Shown piece by piece: positions 34,165 through 44,851 of a stretch of DNA of 56,975 nucleotides. The notes beneath the pieces were generated by a model, which saw nothing but the letters and a program-made list of their open reading frames with translations, was not told the DNA's origin and searched no databases. Position 1 is the first letter of the stretch; each line of letters begins with the position of its first letter. Where the stretch lies: positions 1-56,975 of the forward strand of contig JAJQEI010000036.1 in assembly GCA_021201755.1 (NCBI GenBank), in the 5' to 3' direction. The position numbers were made by a program, and so were the translations under genes. Origin of the DNA: Ruminococcus sp. (GTDB lineage: Bacteria; Bacillota; Clostridia; Oscillospirales; Ruminococcaceae).

Positions 34165-35482
34165 CAGCCGTCCTGCAATGATGATTGTGTCGCTGGTGAC
34201 AGCAATCGTCCTATGGTTTGTGATCTCTATTTCTATTTATCCCACGACGCCACGCACCATTTATCACGTGGCGTTAAGCGTGGACGTGAGCGAAGCTGCC
34301 GAAGCGGATGGCTTACAGGTGATTTCACAGGACGTGGAAGAAGTCACCATTCAAATCGAGGGAAATCGTTCCCAAATCGGTAATCTGTCCGCAGAGGATT
34401 TGACGGCGTCTGCCGTGACGGATGAGGTGACGACTTCCGGCACACGAAGTCTTTCGATTGCAGTTACCAGCAACGACGGGACAACCTTTGACGTAAAGGA
34501 TATTTCTCCTGCAAAAGTCAGCGTGGTGTTCGACTATATCGTTTCCAAGGAAATCGAAGTGCGTCCCAGCATGCTGAACATTACATATGAAGAAGGCTGC
34601 GTTCTGGACGAAGAAAATTATGTCTGCGATCCGAATGTCATGACGATTAGCGGGCCGCAAAAGCTTGTGGATCAAATTTCATATGCAGTGGCGGAAAGTA
34701 GCCAGACGGAAAAGCTTAGCTCGTCAAAGATACTGACGACAAGCGACGTATCTTTTTACAGCGAATCGGATTCCTTGGTAGATGTGTTCGAGTCGGAACA
34801 GTTCACCTTTGATACGCCTGCATTTTCCATCACCATTCCTGTGCTGTATCAGGAGGAACTTGGCATTACATACCAAATTACCAACATGCCATCTGGGTTT
34901 GATGTGGACAGCTTAAATTTGGAATTGTCTGAGGAGTCTATTATTTTGGCATATTCCAATGCCACTGTGAACGATATGAGTGAATTTAATCTGGCGTCGA
35001 TTCCTTTGCGGGATATTAACCTAGACTATTCTCAAGATTTCACCATAGAAATTCCCGACGGCTATACCAACCAGTCCGGCTTTACAACTGTGACCGTGTC
35101 GCTCAATTCGGAGGGACTCGCCAAGAAAGATTTCGTTTTGTCGGATATCGGGATTATCAACAACTCCGCTAGCTACGATTTTGAAGTATTGACCTCTCAG
35201 CTGACGGTGAGCGTGATTGGCCCAGAGGACGAAATCGCCAATCTAGATGCCAGCGACTTGACTGCCAATGTAGACTTATTGAGTTATTCCGTACAGGCGG
35301 ACGCCATAGACGGCGAAACGGTGACATTCAACTATACGCCAACGATTTCCTGTTCTAAATATAGCGACATCTGGGCAGTTGGCGACTATAGCGTATCAGT
35401 ACAGGGTACCCGAACAGACAGCACGACCACGACGACAGAAGAAGAAGCATCTGAAACCACAACCACAGAAGCGGAAACATAA
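34076..35482 (+). CDS. cdaR: CdaR, YbbR-domain regulator of CdaA
   Basis: A 468-residue protein with a basic N-terminus, one membrane helix (MMIVSLVTAIVLWFVISIS, about 37-55) and four extracellular YbbR repeats (for example YHVALSVDVSEAAEADGLQV, IEVRPSMLNITYEEGCVLD). It binds and modulates CdaA across the membrane. The C-terminus is a Thr/Glu tail. The ATG at 34076 follows GGAAGGAG. glmM, often third in this operon, is absent here; an intrinsic terminator follows. Confidence 0.92.
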   Translation: MALKPNSPKTKRPKDKARKRISSLIQRMYDSRPAMMIVSLVTAIVLWFVISISIYPTTPRTIYHVALSVDVSEAAEADGLQVISQDVEEVTIQIEGNRSQIGNLSAEDLTASAVTDEVTTSGTRSLSIAVTSNDGTTFDVKDISPAKVSVVFDYIVSKEIEVRPSMLNITYEEGCVLDEENYVCDPNVMTISGPQKLVDQISYAVAESSQTEKLSSSKILTTSDVSFYSESDSLVDVFESEQFTFDTPAFSITIPVLYQEELGITYQITNMPSGFDVDSLNLELSEESIILAYSNATVNDMSEFNLASIPLRDINLDYSQDFTIEIPDGYTNQSGFTTVTVSLNSEGLAKKDFVLSDIGIINNSASYDFEVLTSQLTVSVIGPEDEIANLDASDLTANVDLLSYSVQADAIDGETVTFNYTPTISCSKYSDIWAVGDYSVSVQGTRTDSTTTTTEEEASETTTTEAET

Positions 35483-35500
35483 AATTGCATAAAATTGATA

Positions 35501-35539
35501 AAGCGACAGAGTTTATGACGGACTTTCTGTCGCTTTTTT
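35501..35539 (+). terminator. Intrinsic terminator after cdaR
   Basis: AAGCGACAGA (35501-35510) pairs with TCTGTCGCTT (35526-35535), then TTTT. Confidence 0.85.
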
Positions 35540-35658
35540 GCGATTTTTCTTCTAAACTTTAACAAAAGCGAGAATCGATGTATTCTGTTTGTGCAAGTTG
35601 CACAAATTTCATGCGAAATTTTTTGCAGGTCAGAACTCGAGTGTTAATAATTTATCCA

Positions 35659-35687
35659 TTTACTTTTTTGGGGAAGCTTGCTATAAT
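35659..35687 (+). promoter_or_regulatory. Promoter of the dockerin protein gene
   Basis: TTTACT (35659-35664), 17-base spacer, TATAAT (35682-35687). An inverted repeat TTGTGCAAGTTGCACAA lies upstream at 35589-35605 and could be an operator. Confidence 0.7.
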
Positions 35688-35693
35688 AAAAAA

Positions 35694-35907
35694 AGTAAGT
35701 GAATAAAGGTAGGATTTGTTTAGTTGGGATGGCCCGTATAGGATCTCGATGACGTCGGAGACAGATTTTACGTACCGCACGATTAACGAATCAGAATGAG
35801 GACAGCTTGCTTTTGCTGTACGCTGGTATGCACCTGTGAAGTGGGTGTCGTTTGTTCATACCGAAGGAAAACAAATTTTTTTGAAAGCATGAAAAGGAGT
35901 AATAGTT
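35694..35907 (+). promoter_or_regulatory. Long structured leader of the dockerin gene
   Basis: About 215 bases separate the predicted start of transcription from the ATG. Stems seen: ACAGC/GCTGT (35802-35819), and GGTATG/CATACC (35825-35862) enclosing CACC/GGTG. No terminator or known riboswitch core is recognised. A role in mRNA stability or control is possible. Confidence 0.4.
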
Positions 35908-38676
35908 ATGCACAAAAAATCAACACACACAAAAGCACTTCTTGTCGGCGCAATGATGGCAGTCAGCTCGTTGAGCTTTTCGTCATTTGCAACGCTGACG
36001 GCGAATGCGGCGATAACGTCAGCGTCAAGTATCAATAAGACGTTGGCAACATCTATTCAATCTGATGATCCAGATCATCCAGAAAACGAGACAGAATGTA
36101 CGTTTATGTGCGCACAGTACGATGATATGTATGTTGCGTTCTCGGACACTACTGGTACTGGTCCAGAAACCTTCTTAGGTACTAGTGATATAACGAGCTT
36201 GCAGTTGCACTTCAAGTTGTCGGATGATTACGATGAAGATTATGTAGTATCACAGTTCACCTATTACTTTGGCGTATCGGCAGATGAAGATTGCCCATAT
36301 AAAGAGTATTGGTGGGATACTGGTGCAGATTATTATGATAACTTGAGAGAAGCTGGACACGCTGGCTCAATGGAAAACTCCATCGAATGCCATCCGTGTA
36401 GTAGAGAATTCTATGTAACGATTTATGTTCCGTCAGAAGCACTGGCACAGTTCAATGATTCTCAGAGTGAAGAGTGGGATAACCCACACTTCCAGATTCA
36501 GAACTGTTATACACAGCTTTCTACGGAATCGAGAGATAGTATTGGCTCAGCTGATATTATTTTGGTAGATATCATTGCAAACGGTACTACAGACACCAGC
36601 GAAGCCGACGAAGAGACACAAGCAAAATATGTCTATGACGAGGGAGAACCTGCACCGCAGAACACCGGCGGTCTGTGGTATTCCAGCATTCTCTACTCCA
36701 CATATAGCTCTGGCTATAACAGCATTACCACATCCTCTGACGGCACAACCTTTACCGCAGTGAATACACTGCGTGTGGACTATTCCGACGACCCGATTGC
36801 AGTAACACCGGGCGATGGTTATAGCGAAGAGGATTATACCGATGAGGATGGCAACTCACTCTCTGAAGCACAAATTCGTGCAAATGGCGATCCCATCAAT
36901 AGTCACAAATTCCAGCTCGCTGATTTCGGTCTGGATGTTGGCACAAACACCACCAATAACGTAACCGTAAAATCGATGAGTGTAACGTTCAGCGTGGATG
37001 ACGCTACCGATATTACACGATTCATGTACGGTGGTGGTATCAGCGTATCGCCGAAGTCCGTTGCAGATACGGAGTGGGCAAAAATCCAAGCTGGCTTGAA
37101 AGAAGCGTCTGCTGGCGTGGAAGGTGGTTATTGGTACAATGACGTCGGAAATGAAGACTGGGCGGCAGTATTGGCTCTGGAAGAAGAGGGCTACTCTTGG
37201 ACGCTGACTGACGTATATGGCAATTTGACTGATGTAGACGGTGTGTTCGCAATCGATGTAGAAAGTGGTACGAACCTGACGAATCGTCATATGGGTACCT
37301 ATTTCACCGTTACTTGGGATGTTCCGGAACAGGTTCAGCCTTATGTAGACCTGACGGGTTCTATCTCTTTCCAACTGTGGTACATGGAAGATGATGGTAC
37401 TGTTTCGAATGCGGCTGCAAATATCGTAAGTGCATCTCTGACTTATGAAGAAACCGTTACCACAACCAAGGACATTCAGTCTGCAACCTATTCTACCTCG
37501 ACAAAGGGTTCTGTAGGCGACAGCGTTTCCATTAATTATTCTGACGTAGGTCTGGAATATGAAAAGACTGCCGATGTTTATGCAATTCTCTTTGAAGTTT
37601 CTACGGATGCAGACGTAGCTCGGCTGCTCTTAGGCTCTGGTACAAGCGTTGTAGAATCGTTCAATTCTTCTTATTGGTATCAGGCAGATGATTATCGAAA
37701 TGAGGGTACGGCAGCACTGTTGAATTATACCGATACGGATGTAGATTCTCGTGAATCCTCAAGTACTGATACGTCCAGTTATGCAGAATATGTAGGTGAG
37801 ACAGGACGAGGCACATACGAATATCTATGGATTCTCCCCGCTTCTGTTCCATTCGGTACATCTACCGAACAGGAAGGCGATCACTTCGACTTTGGCGTTT
37901 GGTATGCAAATGCAAATGAGACAGAGGCATCTACCTATACGATTACCAGCGCAACCGTTTATTATGTCGCTGACGATACTGATAACGGCTACAAGATGGC
38001 ACTTCGTGAGGGCAACCTCTATGTATATCCGGAAACCATGTATGTCATTGAGGGTACTTCCTCTCAGCCGACTTTCGACAGCGACGGTAACGTGGTTTAT
38101 AATGACGATGGTTCTATCGTAGTTGGCGACGACGCTATCGTAGAAGTTAGCGTAACCGGCTGCACCGCAAAGTCCAGCCAGTCCGCAGTAAAAGTGTCTG
38201 TAGGTTCTGATGGGTATATTACAGTTACTGCAAATGACGGCAGTGCAGGCGTTACCGTAACGATAACGGTTACGACACCGGGCAAGCAGACTACGACGTT
38301 CACGGTTGAAGTTGTTTCGGATACAGACCCGAATGCTACGACAACGACCGAAACTACAACGACAGAAACCACAACGACGACCACCATTACAACAACGACT
38401 ACCACGTCCGGCACAGATGATACAACATCGTCAAGCGACGGTTCTACTACCATGACGACCGAAGCAGAAGCTACGATTATCGGTGACGTAAACTTGGATG
38501 GTACTGTTTCGCTGGCTGACAGTGTACAGCTGAATAAGTTCGTTGGCGATTTAGTTGAATTGAACGGAACAGCTATGAAGAACGCAGATTGCAACTCGGA
38601 TGACGGAGTTGGCGCAGCGGATGCATTGTCGTTGCTGCGGTTCTTGGTACAGTTGGCTGGTTCTCTGCCGGAGTAA
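35908..38676 (+). CDS. Secreted dockerin protein with repeated beta-rich domains
   Basis: 922 residues. A signal peptide (about 1-35, ending ANA) is followed by three related beta-rich units (about 40-220, 310-490 and 525-685). Shared features are a sentence-like pattern of VSQFTYYFGVSADED, ITRFMYGGGISVSP and VARLLLGSGTSVVE, each followed by a Tyr/Trp-rich stretch, as in binding modules. An Ig-like part covers about 690-808. A Thr-rich linker (809-855) and a type I dockerin (857-922) with two calcium loops (DVNLDGTVSLAD and DCNSDDGVGAAD) complete it. The dockerin means it docks onto a cohesin scaffold. No glycosidase motif was seen, so binding rather than hydrolysis is likely. AAGGAG precedes the ATG. 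Confidence 0.88.
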   Translation: MHKKSTHTKALLVGAMMAVSSLSFSSFATLTANAAITSASSINKTLATSIQSDDPDHPENETECTFMCAQYDDMYVAFSDTTGTGPETFLGTSDITSLQLHFKLSDDYDEDYVVSQFTYYFGVSADEDCPYKEYWWDTGADYYDNLREAGHAGSMENSIECHPCSREFYVTIYVPSEALAQFNDSQSEEWDNPHFQIQNCYTQLSTESRDSIGSADIILVDIIANGTTDTSEADEETQAKYVYDEGEPAPQNTGGLWYSSILYSTYSSGYNSITTSSDGTTFTAVNTLRVDYSDDPIAVTPGDGYSEEDYTDEDGNSLSEAQIRANGDPINSHKFQLADFGLDVGTNTTNNVTVKSMSVTFSVDDATDITRFMYGGGISVSPKSVADTEWAKIQAGLKEASAGVEGGYWYNDVGNEDWAAVLALEEEGYSWTLTDVYGNLTDVDGVFAIDVESGTNLTNRHMGTYFTVTWDVPEQVQPYVDLTGSISFQLWYMEDDGTVSNAAANIVSASLTYEETVTTTKDIQSATYSTSTKGSVGDSVSINYSDVGLEYEKTADVYAILFEVSTDADVARLLLGSGTSVVESFNSSYWYQADDYRNEGTAALLNYTDTDVDSRESSSTDTSSYAEYVGETGRGTYEYLWILPASVPFGTSTEQEGDHFDFGVWYANANETEASTYTITSATVYYVADDTDNGYKMALREGNLYVYPETMYVIEGTSSQPTFDSDGNVVYNDDGSIVVGDDAIVEVSVTGCTAKSSQSAVKVSVGSDGYITVTANDGSAGVTVTITVTTPGKQTTTFTVEVVSDTDPNATTTTETTTTETTTTTTITTTTTTSGTDDTTSSSDGSTTMTTEAEATIIGDVNLDGTVSLADSVQLNKFVGDLVELNGTAMKNADCNSDDGVGAADALSLLRFLVQLAGSLPE

Positions 38677-38736
38677 TGAAATAAAATTTTTGACAGTTTC
38701 AATTTTTTTATTTTTATAAAAAATCCTTTCTTACAC

Positions 38737-38773
38737 AAAAAAGCTGCTTCACAAGCTGTGGGGCGGTTTTTTT
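38737..38773 (+). terminator. Intrinsic terminator after the dockerin gene
   Basis: AAAAAAGCTGCTTCACA folds back on TGTGGGGCGGTTTTTTT with some wobble pairs. Confidence 0.65.
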
Positions 38774-38826
38774 GCGTATCTCTATCCCTAAAATACGAAT
38801 GATGCATGAAATCTGCTGTACGATAC

Positions 38827-38856
38827 TTGACAGAACACGGTGAAATCTGTTATAAT
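38827..38856 (+). promoter_or_regulatory. Promoter of the glycan operon
   Basis: TTGACA (38827-38832), 18-base spacer, TATAAT (38851-38856), with a leader of about 145 bases. Confidence 0.75.
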
Positions 38857-39008
38857 AAAAAGGACAACCTAATAGAAATATTGTGCCTCGTTTACGAAAA
38901 CGTTATACAGATTTTGCACAGTGAAATAGAAATATGCGCTGTTCCATCTATCCCTTCTATTCGTAGCGCATGAAATAGAGATATCGGAATCGAGAAGGAA
39001 GCATAGGA

Positions 39009-40415
39009 ATGAAAATAGAAAATATACGAGATCAGTATAAGCGGATTTATACGTTTTTTGCCACGTTGCTTTTGGTGGTGTGTTATACGGTGAGTTTTTC
39101 GATTGTGTGGTATACGGTCTATAGTGATACGATTTTTTTGCCGTTCTATCGCCGTGGAAACTGGGTGATAATTTTAATTTATGTGGTGCTGGTGCTGCTG
39201 TTCAGCAAGGTGTTCGGCGGCATGAAGGTAGGCTATCTGAAGCGATCGGATATGATGTATTCCCAGATATTCGCCATTGTTTGCGTTAATGTATTAACTT
39301 ATTTTCAAATTAGCGTCGTCAACCGCTTTATGCCGTCAGTCTGGCCCATGGTGATTTTGACGCTAGTAGATCTGGTAATTTTAATGCTGTGGATAATTGT
39401 CAGCAATAAGATTTATTTTCACCTGTACCCACCCCGACGTCTTGTCGTGATTTATGGAGAGCATACTGCCGCAGATTTGGTGATCAAGATGAGCCGGCGT
39501 GTGGAAAAATATATGATTTGCGAATCAGTGCGTATTTCCGAGGGAATGCCCCATATTCTCTCCGTGATTCGGCGTTATGAGGGCGTGATTCTCTGCGAGG
39601 TGTCTGGACCAATACGAAACGATTTGATTAAATATTGCTTTGCGCAGAATATTCGAATGTATATTGCGCCGAAAATTTCGGACATTATTATACGTGGTGC
39701 AGAAGAAATTCGTCTGTTTGATACGCCGCTGCTGCTCTGTCGGAATTATGGTCTGACTATTGGGCAGCGATTCGGAAAACGTTGTTTTGATTTGATTGTT
39801 TCCAGCGTACTGCTTGTGATTTTTTCGCCGTTGATGCTTGTTTCGGCGATTGCTATTAAAGCAGAGGACGGCGGATCGATATTGTTCCGACAAAAACGTC
39901 TCACCCAGGGTAGAAAAGAATTTTATGTCTGTAAGTTTCGGAGCATGGTGAAGGATGCCGAAAAGCATGGCCCACAGCTTGCACAAGAGGACGACGACCG
40001 CATCACAAAAACTGGCAGAATTTTACGGAAATATCGGATTGATGAACTGCCGCAGCTGCTGAATATCCTGAAAGGGGAGATGTCGGTGGTGGGGCCACGA
40101 CCGGAGCGTCCGGAGCTGGTGGTGGAGTATGAAAAGAATATGCCGGAGTTTGAATTCCGGCTTCAAGTGAAAGCGGGACTGACGGGGTATGCACAGGTAA
40201 CCGGAAAATATGATACCCAGCCCTATGATAAATTGAAAATGGATTTGATGTATATTGAAAATTATTCCATATTTTTCGATTTACGAATCCTTCTCATGAC
40301 CATGAAAACGGCACTTTTCCCCGGGGAGACCAACGAGGAAGCGCAAATACACGATTTAGAACGTTCAAAAACGAAGGATTCTTCTCACGAGGAGACGCCT
40401 AAACAGAAAGAGTAG
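39009..40415 (+). CDS. Polyprenyl-phosphate sugar-phosphate transferase
   Basis: 468 residues of the WbaP/EpsL-type initiating transferases. Four N-terminal helices (about 15-125), a Rossmann-like middle, then a fifth helix and PF02397 domain (KRCFDLIVSSVLLVIFSPLM, FRQKRLTQGRKEFYVCKFRS, LPQLLNILKGEMSVVGPRPE, GLTGYAQVTGKY). It puts the first sugar-1-phosphate on undecaprenyl phosphate. It leads a single-direction cassette through 46321. The polar C-terminal tail after residue 440 is not conserved. Confidence 0.92.
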   Translation: MKIENIRDQYKRIYTFFATLLLVVCYTVSFSIVWYTVYSDTIFLPFYRRGNWVIILIYVVLVLLFSKVFGGMKVGYLKRSDMMYSQIFAIVCVNVLTYFQISVVNRFMPSVWPMVILTLVDLVILMLWIIVSNKIYFHLYPPRRLVVIYGEHTAADLVIKMSRRVEKYMICESVRISEGMPHILSVIRRYEGVILCEVSGPIRNDLIKYCFAQNIRMYIAPKISDIIIRGAEEIRLFDTPLLLCRNYGLTIGQRFGKRCFDLIVSSVLLVIFSPLMLVSAIAIKAEDGGSILFRQKRLTQGRKEFYVCKFRSMVKDAEKHGPQLAQEDDDRITKTGRILRKYRIDELPQLLNILKGEMSVVGPRPERPELVVEYEKNMPEFEFRLQVKAGLTGYAQVTGKYDTQPYDKLKMDLMYIENYSIFFDLRILLMTMKTALFPGETNEEAQIHDLERSKTKDSSHEETPKQKE

Positions 40416-40421
40416 AAGCTT

Positions 40422-41498
40422 ATGAAAATTACAGCAGTCATCATGGCTGGGGGAAAAGGAGAACGCTTCTGGCCGAAAAGCCGGAAGTCTTTCCCGAAGC
40501 AGTTTTTGTCGTTGACCAAGGATGGCGAGACCATGATTCAAAAGACCGTAAAGCGACTTTTGCCTATGGTGGAGATGGCGGACATTTTTGTCGTCACCGG
40601 CACAGCTTATCGGGATTTGGTGCGGGAACAGCTGTCTGATTTGCCGACGGAAAATATTCTTACAGAGCCTTGTTCCCGTAACACTGCCCCTTGTATTGGC
40701 TTGGCGGCGCAGGTGATAGAGAAAAAATACGGCGAGGCGATGATGCTGGTGCTGCCGTCTGACCATCTCATTCGGTATGAGGAGATGTATATCGACACCT
40801 TGCAGCAGGCAGTACAGGTGGCGGAGCAGAATCAAAACCTTGTTACCATTGGTATTACGCCGACGTACCCGGAGACGGGTTATGGTTATATCCACTTTGC
40901 GAGAGATACGAGCTTAGAGATGAACAGTGTCTATCGGGTAGAACAGTTTGTGGAAAAGCCGGATCGGGAGACGGCGAAGCAGTATCTGGCATCTCACCAC
41001 TACCTTTGGAACAGTGGAATGTTTGTATGGAAAACTTCGTCGATTTTGTGGAATTTAAAGCAGCTGATGCCGGACATATTTGACGGACTGGAACGTATCG
41101 GCGACGCACTGGGGACGGCGGAATATGATGCGGTTCTGACACGGGAATATACGGCGTTTCGCAGTGAATCTATCGATTTTGGTGTCATGGAGTGCGCAAC
41201 GCAAATTTATACCCTTCCTGGGAGCTTCGGTTGGGACGACGTAGGAAATTGGTTGGCAATAGAACGGATTAATGCTACCAACGAGTACGGTAACTATGTA
41301 GAGGGCGATGTGATTACCATCGATACCAAACGCAGTACGATTTGCGGTAGAAAGCGTCTTGTTGCGGCAGTGGGTGTAAAAGATGTGATTGTGGTGGATA
41401 CAGACGATGCCATTTTGATTTGCGGAAAGGACAGCTGTCAGAATGTGAAAAAAGTGATTGAAAACCTGAAGATTTGTAATCGACAGGAGCTTATATAA
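40422..41498 (+). CDS. manC: Mannose-1-phosphate guanylyltransferase
   Basis: A 358-residue enzyme making GDP-mannose from GTP and mannose-1-phosphate. The signature GGKGERFWPKSRKSFPKQF (about 9-27) and EKPDRETAKQYL, GMFVWKTSSIL, GSFGWDDVGNW are present. Only the nucleotidyl domain exists; the isomerase half of bifunctional ManC is absent. It feeds the next gene. Confidence 0.94.
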   Translation: MKITAVIMAGGKGERFWPKSRKSFPKQFLSLTKDGETMIQKTVKRLLPMVEMADIFVVTGTAYRDLVREQLSDLPTENILTEPCSRNTAPCIGLAAQVIEKKYGEAMMLVLPSDHLIRYEEMYIDTLQQAVQVAEQNQNLVTIGITPTYPETGYGYIHFARDTSLEMNSVYRVEQFVEKPDRETAKQYLASHHYLWNSGMFVWKTSSILWNLKQLMPDIFDGLERIGDALGTAEYDAVLTREYTAFRSESIDFGVMECATQIYTLPGSFGWDDVGNWLAIERINATNEYGNYVEGDVITIDTKRSTICGRKRLVAAVGVKDVIVVDTDDAILICGKDSCQNVKKVIENLKICNRQELI

Positions 41499-41508
41499 CA
41501 AGGAGTAG

Positions 41509-42525
<1,017 letters not shown>

Positions 42526-42537
42526 GAGGTGTGGAGA

Positions 42538-43686
42538 ATGCGAATTGCGTTGGATGCGCAGCCACTGATTGGAGAGCGGCTTACCGGTATCGGCTATTGT
42601 CAGGCTGGACAGCTGACTGCACTGGCGAAACAGTATCCGAACGACAGTTATTGTCTCCAGTATTTTTCCGGCAGAGACGATGCTCCAAAGAGAGAACGGT
42701 TACAGCCTTATTTGAGAGAAAATGTGACGCTGCAGGCGGCAAAAGCTTCCGGCTATCTCTATCGTATGGCATTGACAATTCTGCCTGTTTCGTATCAGCA
42801 TTATTTTGGAAAAGATGCGGAGATCACCCACTTTTTCAACTATATTGTACCGCCGAATGTACACGGAAAAACTGTTGTTACGGTACACGATATGGTATAT
42901 AAAGCGTATCCGGAAACGATGCGGGGGCGAACGAAGTATATGCTTCAATTGGGACTGAAAAAGTCGCTGGAGCGTGCAGACCGAATTGTCACGGATTCCG
43001 AATTTTCAAAATCGGAAATATGCCGCTATTTTCCACAATATCAAGAGAAGCTTCGAGTGGTGTATTGTGGTGTGAATACGAAGCAGTTTCATTCGGCATG
43101 CGAATCGGAAATACAAGAGGCTCGGAAGAAATATGACTTGGATCGGGATTACTTTTTGTATCTGGGAACGGTGGAACCACGAAAAAACTTGTCGAGATTG
43201 ATTGAAGCGTATCAAATTTTTGTGCGTGGAAAACAGTCGCCGCCGTATCTCGTTCTAGCAGGCGGAAACGGTTGGCGCAACAGCGAAATTTATCAGAAGG
43301 CGTCCGAATTGGGCATTCAAAAATATGTGAAATTTACGGAGTATGTACCGGAGGAATTTCTCTGTCCGCTGATGTGCGGCGCACTGGCGTTTGTTTTTCC
43401 GTCCATTTATGAGGGCTTTGGAATGCCGCCGCTGGAGGCAATGGCGTGTGGTGTGCCGGTATTAACAGCGGTGGCCGCCTCTTTGCCGGAGGTGGTGGGG
43501 GAAGATGCCGTTTTGGTTGACCCCTATAAGCCGGACGAAATCGCTGGTGGACTGGAGCGATTGTATATGGATGAGAAGCTGCGAAAGCGACTGTCAGAAG
43601 CGGGAAAAAGGCGTGTGCTGGATTATTCATGGGAGCGTTCGGCGGAGCAGCTTCACGCCATCTATGAGGAGCTTTGTCATGGATAA
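42538..43686 (+). CDS. Glycosyltransferase family 4
   Basis: 382 residues, GT-B fold. The opening RIALDAQPLIGERLTGIGYC and the C-terminal FPSIYEGFGMPPLEAMACG (EX7E motif, about 292-310) mark a family 4 retaining transferase like mannosyl or rhamnosyl transferases. ATG at 42538 follows GGAGGTG. Its stop overlaps the next start by eight bases. Likely uses GDP-rhamnose or GDP-mannose (inference). Confidence 0.9.
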   Translation: MRIALDAQPLIGERLTGIGYCQAGQLTALAKQYPNDSYCLQYFSGRDDAPKRERLQPYLRENVTLQAAKASGYLYRMALTILPVSYQHYFGKDAEITHFFNYIVPPNVHGKTVVTVHDMVYKAYPETMRGRTKYMLQLGLKKSLERADRIVTDSEFSKSEICRYFPQYQEKLRVVYCGVNTKQFHSACESEIQEARKKYDLDRDYFLYLGTVEPRKNLSRLIEAYQIFVRGKQSPPYLVLAGGNGWRNSEIYQKASELGIQKYVKFTEYVPEEFLCPLMCGALAFVFPSIYEGFGMPPLEAMACGVPVLTAVAASLPEVVGEDAVLVDPYKPDEIAGGLERLYMDEKLRKRLSEAGKRRVLDYSWERSAEQLHAIYEELCHG

Positions 43687-44851
43687 GCCGCTGCATATTT
43701 TACAAGTGAATAAGGCGTATTTTCCCCATATTGGCGGTATTGAAAGCGTGGTACGGACGTTTTCGAAAGAACTAAAAAAATACCCGAATGTGGAAGTACA
43801 GGTGTTGGTCTGTCAGGAAAAGGGGAAAGGGACTGAAAAAACGGTGGATGGTGTGCAAGTACATTATGCTTCCAGTCTAGGGACTTATTTTTCTTGTCCG
43901 CTTTCTTTGGATTTTTTTCTTAAGTTTCGGCGGCTGTCCCACTGGGCGGATGTCATTGAATTTCATATGCCTTTTCCATTGGGTGATTTGGCATGCTTAT
44001 TGTCACGATATAAAGGCGGCGTCGTACTTGCATGGCACAGCGACGTGGTGCGGCAAAAGACGTTACTGCGGTTTTATGGACCGATTCTCAAACGTTTTTT
44101 AAAGCGTGCGGATACGATAATCGCTGCGACAAAAGGTCACATTGACTCTTCCTATTTTTTGTCAAAAAAGGAAATACGGGAAAAATGCAGGATCATTCCT
44201 TATGGATTGAACACGAAAGCGTACGACAGCGTACCGAAAAAGCCGATTTTGCAGCAGCTGCAAATGTCACCGAATTCTGTGCGTGTGCTGTTCGTGGGAC
44301 GATTCGTCTATTATAAAGGTATCGAGGTACTGTTGGAGGCATTTTGCAGCGTGAAGGGTTGTGAGCTGTTTCTCGTGGGACACGGCACAGCGGAGATTGA
44401 GGAAAAGCTGCACCAAATGGTGGCGGAAGCCCATCAGGAAAAGCTGATTCATTTTATGGGAAATTTATCGGATGAACAGCTGCGTCAGGCATTCGCCGAC
44501 TGTGATATGTTTGTACTGCCCTCTGTGGCGAATAGTGAAGCGTTCGGAATTGTTCAGATGGAGGCAATGGTCTATGGAAAGCCGGTCATCAACACGAACT
44601 TGCCCACAGGCGTCCCCTATGTGAGTATTCACAAGAAGACGGGATTGACCGTATCGGTGGGTGATGCGTCTGCACTTGGAAATGCCATTCAAACGCTGGC
44701 AGATGATGCGACACGACGGAAGACTTATGGTGATGCTGGACGACGGCGTGTGATGCAGGAATTTGAAGAGTCGAAAGTGGTGCGACAGGTCTATGAAACG
44801 TTGGAGACGGCAGCACAGAAGCACCGCAGCACAGGAGAGGAAAGCGTATGA
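43679..44851 (+). CDS. Glycosyltransferase family 4
   Basis: 390 residues. N-terminal LHILQVNKAYFPHIGGIESV and C-terminal SVANSEAFGIVQMEAMVYGK are typical GT4 donor-site features. The start ATG at 43679 lies inside the end of the preceding gene; a longer frame back to 43505 is antisupported by that. It overlaps the reductase gene by ATGA. Confidence 0.9.
   Translation: MDKPLHILQVNKAYFPHIGGIESVVRTFSKELKKYPNVEVQVLVCQEKGKGTEKTVDGVQVHYASSLGTYFSCPLSLDFFLKFRRLSHWADVIEFHMPFPLGDLACLLSRYKGGVVLAWHSDVVRQKTLLRFYGPILKRFLKRADTIIAATKGHIDSSYFLSKKEIREKCRIIPYGLNTKAYDSVPKKPILQQLQMSPNSVRVLFVGRFVYYKGIEVLLEAFCSVKGCELFLVGHGTAEIEEKLHQMVAEAHQEKLIHFMGNLSDEQLRQAFADCDMFVLPSVANSEAFGIVQMEAMVYGKPVINTNLPTGVPYVSIHKKTGLTVSVGDASALGNAIQTLADDATRRKTYGDAGRRRVMQEFEESKVVRQVYETLETAAQKHRSTGEESV

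Noticed and set aside
38330..38460. ACA/ACG-rich repeats as a possible CRISPR or minisatellite
   Set aside because: They are Thr codons of the linker before the dockerin, in frame with the gene.
43505..44851. Longer start of the second GT4 gene at 43505
   Set aside because: The extra 58 codons overlap the first GT4 gene out of frame, and family homology starts at 43679.
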